DNA from: an uncultured Lachnospiraceae bacterium
Lineage (GTDB): Bacteria > Bacillota > Clostridia > Lachnospirales > Lachnospiraceae
Direction: 5' to 3'
DNA: 55,286 nucleotides
Assembly (NCBI GenBank): GCA_910577655.1
Contig: CAJTOW010000011.1
Span: forward strand, 1-55,286
Part shown: piece by piece, positions 8,749 through 17,700 of the stretch
Layout: the number at the start of each line of letters is the position of its first letter
Position numbering within the stretch: position 1 is the stretch's first letter
Notes under the pieces: model-generated
Told to the model about the DNA's origin: nothing
The model's input: the letters and a program-made list of their open reading frames with translations, nothing else
The model's database searches: none
Program-made: the position numbers and the translations under genes

Positions 8749-8795
8749 TTGTGTCTGGCATAGCCGGACAAGAAGATCCCACCGTAAACAGTAAA
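8749..8795 (+). repeat. Remnant of the 151-bp repeat (family B), right end
   Basis: The stretch CTGGCATAGCCGGACAAGAAG followed by ATCCCACCGTAAACAGTAA matches, with changes, the right end of the intact 151-bp copy at 20171-20321. It begins just upstream of the aroD ribosome binding site, so it would sit in the aroD leader. The match is described in two pieces: CTGGCATAGCCGGACAAG and GTAAACAGTAA. Confidence 0.5.
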
Positions 8796-8815
8796 GAATA
8801 TAGGATTACCAGGTT

Positions 8816-10399
8816 TTACAGATTATCAAATACTTCTGTCTCTTTTTCCAGCCCTTTTACAACCTCCTGGTTCACTCCCATCTGACAGGCGATATCTTCT
8901 ATATCCTCCGCAAGATCATGGGTATTGCCGGCTACACCCACAAGTCCTCTGGTCCCTTCATCCATGGCTCTTGTGATTGTCCCGATCGAGTCAGCGATTC
9001 CCGACATGGAGTTTTCCAGACGCTCGGTCCTCTCGTAGAATGCATCCATAGTCCGGCGGATATAGGCCGCGTCTTCCTTATACTGGCTGCCGGACTGGAC
9101 AAAGGCCTGGAATTCCGTAAGAACCGAATGGTTCATATACTCAATAAGGTTCTGCGCATTTTCAGAAAGATCATGGACAACCGTGGTAATGACACGGTTA
9201 ATATCCTGGATCCGGTTGGCTGTCTCCTGGCTGGAACGGGCCAGCTTACGCACCTCTCTGGCCACGGCCCCGAAGCCTTTGCCTGCCGCCCCGGCATTGG
9301 CCGCCTCCACACTGGCATTCAGGGAAATAAGCCGGGTCTGCTGGGAGATATTAAGAATATCACTGGTCAGAATATGAATCTGATCCACGCTTTTGCTTTT
9401 CTCAATCGCCTCGTCAAGAGCTTTTAAAAGTTCTTCAGCCTTGGCGCCTGTGACCTCCACACTGTTTCTGGCAGACTGCTGCATGGCGTCGGCACGGCTG
9501 TTCATCTCAATGGTATAAGAAGTGATCGCCCCGCATTCCCCTGCAATATTATGTACATCCTGCCTGACAAGCTCTGCATTGTCATTAATGGCAGAGACAT
9601 TACCCGCCACTTCCTGGAAAGTCGCGGACATCTGTTCTGTCAGGTCAGAGAGGCTGGCCGCGCTTTTTTTGGAGGCTCTGGTTCTTTTTAAGACTTCCCC
9701 GGTCATACTGTTGATCCGTCCGGAGCTTCCCTGGATGGCTCCCAAAATATTCTTGACAGGGGTAACTACATAATTGGTAATAAGCCGCAGATCCGCAAAT
9801 ACCAGTAAAATACAAGCGGCAACCGCCCCTATGCCTGCCACCAGGGATATGATATATACAACAGAGAGATGCCGCCTTGCCTGATCCGTCTGTCTGCTGA
9901 TGGAGTCAGTCAAAGCATTGATATCACGCTCCATGGCGCTGGCATAGGAAGCCACACTGCCATTGGCCAGGGCATAGGCATCCTGGGTTTTGTGACTGGC
10001 ACTGGCGCAGACCAGAAAAACCAGGGAATGCTTAAAAGCAGTATAATCGGACAGAAGGGATTCATACTGTCCCTGATCTTCCGGTATCACATAGGTCTCA
10101 TATTCTGCAAGCATACGGTCCAGATTCGCCTCCTCGTCCTTGATCTGCTGGACAAGTATAATCATGGTATTATAATCCGTAGCGACAATATGGCTCAATG
10201 CCATCTTATGTATATTCATGGAGGACTGGCAGATCCCGGCCAGTCGGCTTTTGCCGTCCATATAATCATCCGCGATCCTGGCGGCGCTTTGATTTACATT
10301 GCGGATATTTACAATAGAAAGAACATTTGACAAGATCGCCACAATGCCAAGGACTGCGATGGGGATGATCAGGCGATGCTTCAAACTGATATTTTTCAT
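8816..10399 (-). CDS. Methyl-accepting chemotaxis protein
   Basis: Transmembrane chemoreceptor of 527 residues. TM1 is at about 8-31, a roughly 145-residue four-helix-bundle type sensor region follows, and TM2 is at about 178-205. The cytoplasmic signalling domain has the conserved hairpin tip, here QQTRLISLNASVEAANAG then GKGFGAVAREVRKLA, which deviates from the usual EQTNLLALNAAIEAARAG. The tip contacts CheA and CheW. No other chemotaxis gene is in the window. It lies 63 bases after an orphan solute-binding lipoprotein on the same strand. A plausible but unproven idea is that the binding protein presents ligand to this receptor. Start at 10399 has AAGGAGCATC upstream. Confidence 0.9.
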   Translation of the reverse strand: MKNISLKHRLIIPIAVLGIVAILSNVLSIVNIRNVNQSAARIADDYMDGKSRLAGICQSSMNIHKMALSHIVATDYNTMIILVQQIKDEEANLDRMLAEYETYVIPEDQGQYESLLSDYTAFKHSLVFLVCASASHKTQDAYALANGSVASYASAMERDINALTDSISRQTDQARRHLSVVYIISLVAGIGAVAACILLVFADLRLITNYVVTPVKNILGAIQGSSGRINSMTGEVLKRTRASKKSAASLSDLTEQMSATFQEVAGNVSAINDNAELVRQDVHNIAGECGAITSYTIEMNSRADAMQQSARNSVEVTGAKAEELLKALDEAIEKSKSVDQIHILTSDILNISQQTRLISLNASVEAANAGAAGKGFGAVAREVRKLARSSQETANRIQDINRVITTVVHDLSENAQNLIEYMNHSVLTEFQAFVQSGSQYKEDAAYIRRTMDAFYERTERLENSMSGIADSIGTITRAMDEGTRGLVGVAGNTHDLAEDIEDIACQMGVNQEVVKGLEKETEVFDNL

Positions 10400-10462
10400 G
10401 ACAAATGATGCTCCTTTGTATCTGAATATGATAATCTATGAAACAAAAAACATCCCCAAAAA

Positions 10463-11704
10463 CTATGGGGCAATGATCCCCTCAACCATCTCATCCAGCA
10501 GCTCCTGATAGCTCTTCCCGGAGGGATTGCCTGCAAGTATCCCGGCAGTAAACGCGGTCACCGGCTCCCAATAATTCCCCCCGATGCGCTGCAGACAGGA
10601 GAATTCGGACTGTTCCAGAAGCGCAAGGATCGCGGGAGAACTCTGCACCTCTTCTGAGGCTGCCGCCCTGATATTGGACGGGCCCTGGCGCCGAAGGACA
10701 AAACGCAGCTCCTGATTCTTTTCACTGGTGATCCACTGGGCCAGCTTTTCCGCCCATTCCTGATGTTCGGAATAAGCATTTACCCCGATCAGCTTATAAC
10801 CAGAGAAAGAAGCCATGGGAACCTGCTGTCCGGCGCAGGTGTAGGACGGCAGGCGGGCGGCTTTGTAGTCGCTTCCCCAGACCTCCTCTACGGCTACCGC
10901 GTTCCATACCCCGCTGACCCCGGCTATGATATCGCCGTCCTGGACTCCACTGACAAAGCCCGCATCCTCCACACTGAGAAAGCCCGCATGTGCTGCCATA
11001 TCCGCCATAGCCTGGGCTACATCTGTTCCTTTGATATCTCCCTCTGTGCTGTTCCAGGTGCAATAGTTGGTGATACCGTCATCATTGAGACCCACCGTGA
11101 GTCCGGTATTGCCGAACAGGGAATATACATACCAGCCGGAAGACCAGTCCATGGAGACCTTTTTTCCCTGTTCAGCGGCAATATCCAGCATCCGGTCCCA
11201 GGATCTTATATCCTGTTCCGAAAAATACTGTTTGTTGTAATAAAGAAAATATCCGTTATCAGCCGTCAGCGGAAACGCATAAAGCGTATTGTTCACAGAT
11301 GCCGCAAGAACCGCCTCCGGCAGATTCGCTTCCCTGACCGCCTCCTGATTGCCAACAGGCTCCAGAGCACCGGCAGCTACCAGAGTGTTAAGCTGGTCAT
11401 CTGCAAATGCAAATACATCCGCTCCATGTTCCAGATCTGCCATCAAAGCGTCACAGCATTTGCTTTCACTCTGTGGTTCATAGGTAATCCTGAAATCTGC
11501 CTGCCCCCTGTATTCCGCCTGAAACCCGTCGATGATCTGGCCAAGCAGCTCCTCATCCTCCGCGGCGCCCCATACCGTCAGTTCTACCGTCTCAGGGCCG
11601 GATGCCTGCTGCTTTTCTGTGTGGGTCTGATTATGTTCCGAACATCCTGACAGACCCAGAGCCAATATAAGAGCAGGAAGCCATAGAGCATTTTTCCTTT
11701 TCAT
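10463..11704 (-). CDS. Extracellular solute-binding lipoprotein, family 1 (sugar type)
   Basis: Binding protein of 413 residues with a lipoprotein signal (hydrophobic core, lipobox LGLSGC). The sequence VELTVWGAAEDEELLGQIIDGF is the usual start of the maltose/oligosaccharide binding family; later signatures include DVFAFADDQL, YAFPLTADNGYFLYYNK and a C-terminal half with GVSGVWNA and SGYKLIGVNAYSEHQEWA. No permease or ATPase gene is adjacent, so it is an orphan. The gene downstream on the same strand is a chemoreceptor, which suggests a sensing rather than transport role. The sugar is unknown. Confidence 0.88.
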   Translation of the reverse strand: MKRKNALWLPALILALGLSGCSEHNQTHTEKQQASGPETVELTVWGAAEDEELLGQIIDGFQAEYRGQADFRITYEPQSESKCCDALMADLEHGADVFAFADDQLNTLVAAGALEPVGNQEAVREANLPEAVLAASVNNTLYAFPLTADNGYFLYYNKQYFSEQDIRSWDRMLDIAAEQGKKVSMDWSSGWYVYSLFGNTGLTVGLNDDGITNYCTWNSTEGDIKGTDVAQAMADMAAHAGFLSVEDAGFVSGVQDGDIIAGVSGVWNAVAVEEVWGSDYKAARLPSYTCAGQQVPMASFSGYKLIGVNAYSEHQEWAEKLAQWITSEKNQELRFVLRRQGPSNIRAAASEEVQSSPAILALLEQSEFSCLQRIGGNYWEPVTAFTAGILAGNPSGKSYQELLDEMVEGIIAP

Positions 11705-11738
11705 AAGTATCTCCTCAAATTAGATGATTTACCTGATT

Positions 11739-11767
11739 ATCATACCATTCTTGTTACTTTTTTGCAA
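11739..11767 (-). promoter_or_regulatory. Promoter of the binding protein/chemoreceptor pair
   Basis: Minus-strand TTGCAA (11762-11767) and TATGAT (11739-11744) are 17 bases apart, and the -10 is preceded by TGG as in extended -10 promoters. It is 35 bases upstream of the lipoprotein ATG, fitting a short leader. Confidence 0.6.
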
Positions 11768-11777
11768 TTTATTTTGT

Positions 11778-11998
11778 GTTACAATTCACGGGGCAGGGAA
11801 AACCAGAGTAACAGTTCAGATAGGTCTGCGCACTCGCTGCGCTGACCGTACGAAAATGTAGTGGCCGGAGGGCATCTGCCCCATCGCGTAGCGATTCTCA
11901 TGGGCAGATGCCATAACAGTTCAAGGGGTATCTGAACTGTTACAAACCAGACGAAAACAGACACGGGGCTCACTTGTAAGGCTGTTTTTCTGTTCATA
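11778..11998 (+). repeat. Degenerate family B repeat interrupted by a family A element
   Basis: The left part GTTACAATTCACGGGGCAGG resumes after the inserted 136-bp element as ACGAAAACAGACACGG and continues to GTAAGGCTGTTTTTCTG. This follows the intact 151-bp repeat at 20171, but its right end is lost. The interval 11705-12052 (348 bases) between the two divergent genes consists of the promoter above, this nested repeat and the sdaAB leader. Confidence 0.65.
11808..11943 (+). mobile_element. 136-bp MITE-like element, copy A1
   Basis: Begins GTAACAGTTCAGATA and ends TATCTGAACTGTTAC, a perfect 15-base terminal inverted repeat. It is flanked by the perfect 8-base direct repeat AAACCAGA (11800-11807 and 11944-11951). 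It has no coding capacity. Inside are strong hairpins: GGTC-GCGC/GCGC-GACC near the left, and GGCATCTGCCC/GGGCAGATGCC in the middle. GTAA ends with 8-bp duplications are typical of the IS66 family, so this is probably a non-autonomous derivative moved by an IS66 transposase elsewhere. Confidence 0.85.
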
Positions 11999-12052
11999 TT
12001 TCTGTTTTTGTGGTAAACTATAAAAATATTATATGTACTCAGGAGGAGACCA

Positions 12053-12724
12053 ATGTCATTCATCAGTGTGTTCGATGTGCTGGGCCCCAATATGATCGGG
12101 CCGTCCAGCTCCCATACAGCAGGAGCCTGCGCGATCGCCTATCTGGCGCAGAAAATGAAAAGCGCACCCCTTAAAAACGTAACCTTCACCTTATATGGTT
12201 CCTTTGCCAAAACCTACCGGGGGCACGGAACAGACCGGGCGCTTCTGGGGGGAATCATGGGATTTGCCACGGATGATGTACGGATCCGCGATTCCTTCTC
12301 TATCGCAAAAGAGCGGGGGATCGGGTTTGAGTTTCTGACCAATGAGGAGGAGACGGAAGTCCATCCCAACACCGTGGATATCCAGATGACCGGTACAGAT
12401 GGCAGTGAGATGACTGTCAGGGGCGAATCCCTGGGCGGCGGCAAGGTACGGATCGTACGGATCAACCAGGTACAGGTAGATTTCACCGGAGAATACAATG
12501 CCGTAATCGTCATCCAGCAGGACAAGCCCGGTGTGGCCGCCCACATTACCCGGTGTCTCAGCGACCGGCATGTCAATATCGCGTTCATGCGGATTTTCCG
12601 GGAATCCAAGGGCGAGACAGCCTATACCATTGTGGAATCGGACAACCCGCTGCCGGAGGATATCAGGAAACAGCTTTCGGAAAATCCCTTTGTCCATGAC
12701 GTGATACTTATTGAGAACAATTAA
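12053..12724 (+). CDS. sdaAB: L-serine dehydratase, beta subunit
   Basis: Beta subunit of the Fe-S dependent L-serine ammonia-lyase, which converts L-serine to pyruvate and ammonia. It has 223 residues. The N-terminal domain has the family motif GPNMIGPSSSHTAGACAI; an ACT domain lies at about 148-220 (NAVIVIQQDKPGVAAHITR). Start ATG 12053 follows AGGAGGAG. The alpha subunit gene follows after 69 bases, so the pair forms the two-subunit Firmicutes-type enzyme. The oxygen-sensitive cluster fits an anaerobe. Confidence 0.95.
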   Translation: MSFISVFDVLGPNMIGPSSSHTAGACAIAYLAQKMKSAPLKNVTFTLYGSFAKTYRGHGTDRALLGGIMGFATDDVRIRDSFSIAKERGIGFEFLTNEEETEVHPNTVDIQMTGTDGSEMTVRGESLGGGKVRIVRINQVQVDFTGEYNAVIVIQQDKPGVAAHITRCLSDRHVNIAFMRIFRESKGETAYTIVESDNPLPEDIRKQLSENPFVHDVILIENN

Positions 12725-12793
12725 GGCAACAGCCCAGACGGCGGCAAACCGGATAAGCACACGCCTGAACCGTTGCCAGTTAAGAGGTGGAAT

Positions 12794-13669
12794 ATGACAG
12801 ATTTTAAAAATGCGGCAGAACTGCTGGAGCTGTGCAGACAGCATGACTGGCAGATCTCCCATGTAATGAAACAAAGAGAATGCGACCTGGGCGAGGTAAC
12901 CATGGACCAGGTACTTGCCCGCATGGCACGGGTGCTGGAGATCATGAAGGAGGCTGCCTTTACGCCCCTTAAGACGCCGGCCCGATCCATGGGCGGACTG
13001 ATCGGCGGAGAAGCCAGACAGCTGAGGCTCCATCTGGACAGCGGGCAGCATATCTGCGGGGCTGTCTTAAGCCGCGGCATCACCTATGCCTGCGCTGTGC
13101 TGGAGGTCAATACCTCCATGGGAGTCATTGTGGCAGCACCCACTGCCGGTTCCTCCGGGGTGGTTCCAGGTCTGCTCTTATCCCTTCAGGAGGAATACCG
13201 CCTTTCCGATTCCCAGGTCATGGACGCACTGTTCAATGCAGGCGCTATCGGCTATCTGGCCATGCGCAATGCCACCGTGGCCGGAGCTGTGGGCGGATGT
13301 CAGGCCGAGGTCGGTGTCGCCGCGGCCATGGCTGCTTCCGCTGCTGTGGAACTCATGGGCGGGGCCCCTGCCCAGTGCCTGGACGCGGCATCCACCGTGC
13401 TGATGAATATGCTTGGCCTGGTGTGCGATCCCATAGGCGGCCTGGTCGAATACCCCTGCCAGAGCCGCAACACAGCCGGAGTAGCCACGGCCCTTACCGC
13501 CGCCGAGATGGCCCTCTCCGGCGTCCCCCAGCTCATCCCCTTTGACGAGATGCTCCACACCATGTACCAGGTAGGCAGACGGATCCCCTATGAACTGAGG
13601 GAGACAGCCCTGGGCGGATGCGCCGCCACCCCATCCGGATGCAGGCTCTGCCATAAAGAGATTACCTGA
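12794..13669 (+). CDS. sdaAA: L-serine dehydratase, alpha subunit
   Basis: Catalytic, [4Fe-4S]-carrying subunit, 291 residues. Motifs are APTAGSSGVVPGLL, GAVGGCQAEVG, CDPIGGLVEYPC and CAATPSGCRLC; cysteines in the last two regions are expected cluster ligands. I chose ATG 12794 because AGAGGTGG lies five bases upstream; an in-frame TTG seven codons earlier has no such site. It works with SdaAB in serine breakdown to pyruvate. Confidence 0.95.
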   Translation: MTDFKNAAELLELCRQHDWQISHVMKQRECDLGEVTMDQVLARMARVLEIMKEAAFTPLKTPARSMGGLIGGEARQLRLHLDSGQHICGAVLSRGITYACAVLEVNTSMGVIVAAPTAGSSGVVPGLLLSLQEEYRLSDSQVMDALFNAGAIGYLAMRNATVAGAVGGCQAEVGVAAAMAASAAVELMGGAPAQCLDAASTVLMNMLGLVCDPIGGLVEYPCQSRNTAGVATALTAAEMALSGVPQLIPFDEMLHTMYQVGRRIPYELRETALGGCAATPSGCRLCHKEIT

Positions 13670-13749
13670 ATCCATGGCTGGGCTTTTGTCTGCGTCTGGC
13701 CGGATGGAACAGAACGTGTCTGAAATTACCAGAGAAAGGTACACCCCTT

Positions 13750-14700
13750 ATGGAAATCCGATGTCTCCGCCTGGGCGGTCTTGTGCTGCCCTCTAATGTT
13801 TTCATGGCTCCCCTTGCCGGATATACATGCTATCCCTTCCGGATGATGGCCTATGAGCTGGGAGCCGGTCTGTGCTTTACGGAAATGACCAGCGCCAATG
13901 CATTGAAATATCAGGATCTGGCCAACAGACGGCTTCTTTTTACCACAGACCAGGAACCGGTTAAGGCAGTCCAGCTTTTGGGCGGCATCCCGGCAGTGAT
14001 GGAGCAGATGGCCGCTTCCGAGACCCTAAAGGACTTTGCCATCATAGATATCAATATGGGCTGTCCCGTGCCCAATGTATTTAAAAGCGGGGAAGGCAGC
14101 GCCCTGATGCTGGACCAGCCAAGAGCCGCCGCCATTATCCGCGGATGCAAGAAAAGCGGAAAGCTGGTTACCGTAAAATGCCGCACCGGGATCCAGAGGG
14201 ATCACATGTTCGCCGCGGAGTTTGCCCGTATGTGTGAGGATGCCGGAGCCGATCTCATCACCATCCACGGCCGCAGCCGCAGCATGATGTACGACGGTGC
14301 CTGCTGCTATGAGGAGATCGCCCAGGCCAAGGCCGCTGTCTCCATCCCTGTCATTGCCAACGGCGGGATCTTCTCGGCAGAGGATGCCGGCCTTATGATG
14401 GAACGGACCGGAGCCGACGGCGTGATGATCGCCCGCTATGCCCTGGAAAATCCCTTCATTTTCGCGGAGCTTACCGGGAAAGCCACTTCAAAGACCATCC
14501 TGCAGCTTCTTCTGGAACAGCTTGCTCTGACCTCTTCCTGTTATGATGAGACCTTTACCCTGGCCTATATCCGCAGGCTGGCTTCCTATTGCATGAAGAA
14601 ACGCAGAGGCACCAAGCAGTACAAGCAGAAGCTGTTCCAGAGCGGAAGCTTAAAGGAGCTTGAAGATCTTCTGATCCGGATCTTTTCTGCCAGCCCTTGA
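13750..14700 (+). CDS. tRNA-dihydrouridine synthase family protein
   Basis: FMN-dependent enzyme that reduces uridine to dihydrouridine in tRNA, 316 residues. N-terminal barrel motifs are MAPLAGYTCYPFR, ELGAGLCFTEM, INMGCPVPNV (catalytic Cys), VTVKCRTGI and ITIHGRSRSMMYDG, with IPVIANGGI and DGVMIARYALENPFIF closing the FMN site. A short helical C-terminal domain with basic MKKRRGTKQYKQK may bind tRNA. It is DusB-like, but the paralogue is not decided. It lies 80 bases after sdaAA and may share its transcript. Confidence 0.92.
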   Translation: MEIRCLRLGGLVLPSNVFMAPLAGYTCYPFRMMAYELGAGLCFTEMTSANALKYQDLANRRLLFTTDQEPVKAVQLLGGIPAVMEQMAASETLKDFAIIDINMGCPVPNVFKSGEGSALMLDQPRAAAIIRGCKKSGKLVTVKCRTGIQRDHMFAAEFARMCEDAGADLITIHGRSRSMMYDGACCYEEIAQAKAAVSIPVIANGGIFSAEDAGLMMERTGADGVMIARYALENPFIFAELTGKATSKTILQLLLEQLALTSSCYDETFTLAYIRRLASYCMKKRRGTKQYKQKLFQSGSLKELEDLLIRIFSASP

Positions 14701-14766
14701 CATGCACAGGGGAATCTACTATAACCTTTTGACCATTACTGCATTTACGGAGGAATCTCTACCATT

Positions 14767-17700
14767 ATGAATCAGGATTTTCATATAGAACAAGGTGTCC
14801 TCACCGCCTATACGGGCCGGGACGAATGCGTCACGGTCCCTGACTGGGTTCACACCATCGGAGAAGGAGCCTTCAAGGCCTGCGTCTCTTTAAAAAGGGT
14901 GGTTCTGCCGGACCATCTTCATCATATCCAGGCCAGCGCCTTTAAGGGCTGCCGGAAGCTTCGGGATATCCAGATCCCGGCAGAGGTTTCTACTATCGGT
15001 GACTATGCCTTCCACCGCTGCCATTCCCTGGAATCTGTCACCCTCCCCTCCTCTGTCAGGGAGCTGGGGGCCTGTGCATTTCTCTACTGTGACAGCCTGA
15101 CACATGTATCCATCCCCGGTGTAGTGCGCATAGGAACCCAGGCATTTGTCAATGATGTCCTTTTGCAGTCTCTGGAAATCTCCCCGGATCTCCAGGAGGA
15201 TCTGATCTGTGACGTATTCACCGGCTGCGGCGGGATCAGCCGGATCTCCTTTTCTGACGGACGGCAGTTTCCGTTCCCCAATGCGGTAGAGGCTGTGGCA
15301 GGCCAGATGGAGCTGCCCTCCCTGGTCCGCGCCATTGCCGCCGATATCCTGCGGATGATGGAACTGAACGGACGGTGCCTGGTGAAATTCCTCACCAATC
15401 TCAAGCATGTAAACATCCCTGAAGGAATCCAGGCCATCGGCAAAAGCTGCTTTTTTGACAAACGGGGGATTCTGTCGGTGACCCTTCCCGCCTCTCTTAA
15501 GGAAATCCAAAGCCGTGCCTTCCGCAACTGCATCGGACTGGAGACGGTGCGGTTTCTGGGGGAGCCGTCCCTGATCCATGAGGATGCCTTTAAAAACTGT
15601 ACCTCCTTAAAGGAGATCTGTACAGCGGACGGGGCTGTCCACCGGATCGAGGGCATCGTCCGGCTTACCGGGGAGACGATGCCGCCCCTGGTTCAGACCA
15701 TTCACCGGCAGGTCCTGGGCAACTTCCGTCTCAGCGGCACCATCCTCTTAAAGTATCTGGGGGATGAATCACGGGTTCTGGTTCCCCAGGGCGTCACCAG
15801 GATCGCCGAGGAGGCCTTTGCCGAAAATGAAGCCATAGACCGGGTGATCCTGCCGGATACCCTGGAAGAGATCGGGGCCGGGGCCTTCCGGGGCTGCCTG
15901 GTTCTTCAGAGTATCCACTGCTATGGGACACAGGATGCCAAAGCTTTGTCCCCCGCCAATGAAGCCGGAAGCCCCGGAGCTGTCCCTGCTTCCACAGGCG
16001 GACAGCTTCCGGACCACATCAGCCGGATCGGCCCGGGAGCCTTTGAACACTGCGTCAAGCTTCTCCGCATTCGTCTGCCCCAAAGCCTGACCTGTCTGGA
16101 GGAACGGATCTTCAAACACTGCCATAAGCTGAAAGAGGTCTTCCTGGGAAGCCACCTCCAGAGCATCGGGGAGCAGGCCTTCTACGGCTGCGGCTCCTTA
16201 AAGGAAATCCGCTTTCCCGACAGCCTGACTGTGGTCGGGGAGATGGCCTTCTACCGATGCAGCGGGCTCAGGGAAGTCACCCTGCCGCCAGAGCTGGATC
16301 AGGCAGGAAGTCTGGCCTTTGCCCAAAGCGGAGTCCGCAGGGTCCGGCTCCAGGGCTCCGGGCTCCGATATGGTACCGGCCTGTTCTTCCGCTGCCTCTT
16401 TCTTGACACCCTGACAGCAGAGGAAGGCGTCCGCCACATCCCAGACCAGCTGGCCTATGGCTGCACTGCCCTAAAGCAGGTGTCCCTGCCGGATACCCTG
16501 GAATCCGTGGGGAGAAATGTCTGGGAATACACGCCGTTTCTGGAAGCCTGGATCCAGGAGCATGGGATTTTAAAGGGATCTGATTTTCAGACGCCGCTGT
16601 CACCGGCCAAAACAGGCTCCATCTTCTGGGACGGACGGAGTCTGGCCGGAGAAGTCACCCTCCCAGCAGAGACCCGGATCATCGCCGGCGGAGCCTTTTA
16701 TGGAAATACTGCCCTGACGGCGGTCCATATTCCTGACCAGACAACCTGGATCGGGCCGGCAGCCTTCAAGGGATGCTCCAGTCTGCGTCGTGTCATCTGG
16801 CCGTCCTGCGTGACAACGGCAGAAGCCGGGATATTCTCCGGCTGTACCAGTCTGGAGACGGTGGCATGCGCCGTGGATCCCGGTCCGGAACCCTCATACT
16901 CCGTTCCATGGCGTTTTATCCGGGAGCGTGCTTTTTACAACTGCCAGTGTCTGCGCCATTTGTCCCTGAGTCTCACACGTATCATTGGAAAGGAGGCCTT
17001 CTCCGGCTGCACCGCCTTTACGCCCGGTGACACCTCCTCGCTGGTGGAGGCAGGCGAAGGAGCCTTTGACAAAACCCAAGCTTCTGGTTCTCTTCCGGTT
17101 ATGGGCACCATTCTGGTCTCCGGTCAGGATTTCTCCGGCACGGTACATCTGCCGGAGGGGATCACCGCCATCGCCCCCTTTGCCTTCTCCGGGAACCGGC
17201 AGGTCACGGAGATTTTCCTTCCGGACAGTCTTTTGCAGATCGGCGAGGGGGCCTTCTGGGGCTGCACTGGGCTTACATACCTCCACTTTTCTTCCGCTCC
17301 CTGCACCATAGGCGCCCGCACCTTTGAAAAATGCACCGGCCTTGTAAAGATCCGGCTTCATGCCGACCGGATTGGGGACGCTGCCTTTGCCTGCTGTCAG
17401 TCTCTCAAACAGGTGGAGCTTGTGGGGCCTGTGGTACTGGAGTCCCGGCTTTTTGAACACTGCACCAGTCTGGAGCGGTGCAGCTGCCCCCAGGCAGCCG
17501 TGATCCGTGACTATGCATTCAGCGGCTGCTGCCGGCTGGAGGATTTTGACTTCCAAAGTATTGAAGAGATCGCAAGCTACGGATTCCAGAACTGTGACTG
17601 TTTAAGACAGATAACCCTCCAGAACCATACCCGGATCCGTCCTCATGCCTTTGAGGACTGCGGCCGGCTGGAACAGATCTGTCTGACCGGAGACCGGGCC

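Noticed and set aside
8726..8782. Longer N-terminus of AroD.
   Set aside because: It is translated from a repeat remnant and lacks similarity to AroD; the GAGGGAGA-preceded ATG at 8725 is better.
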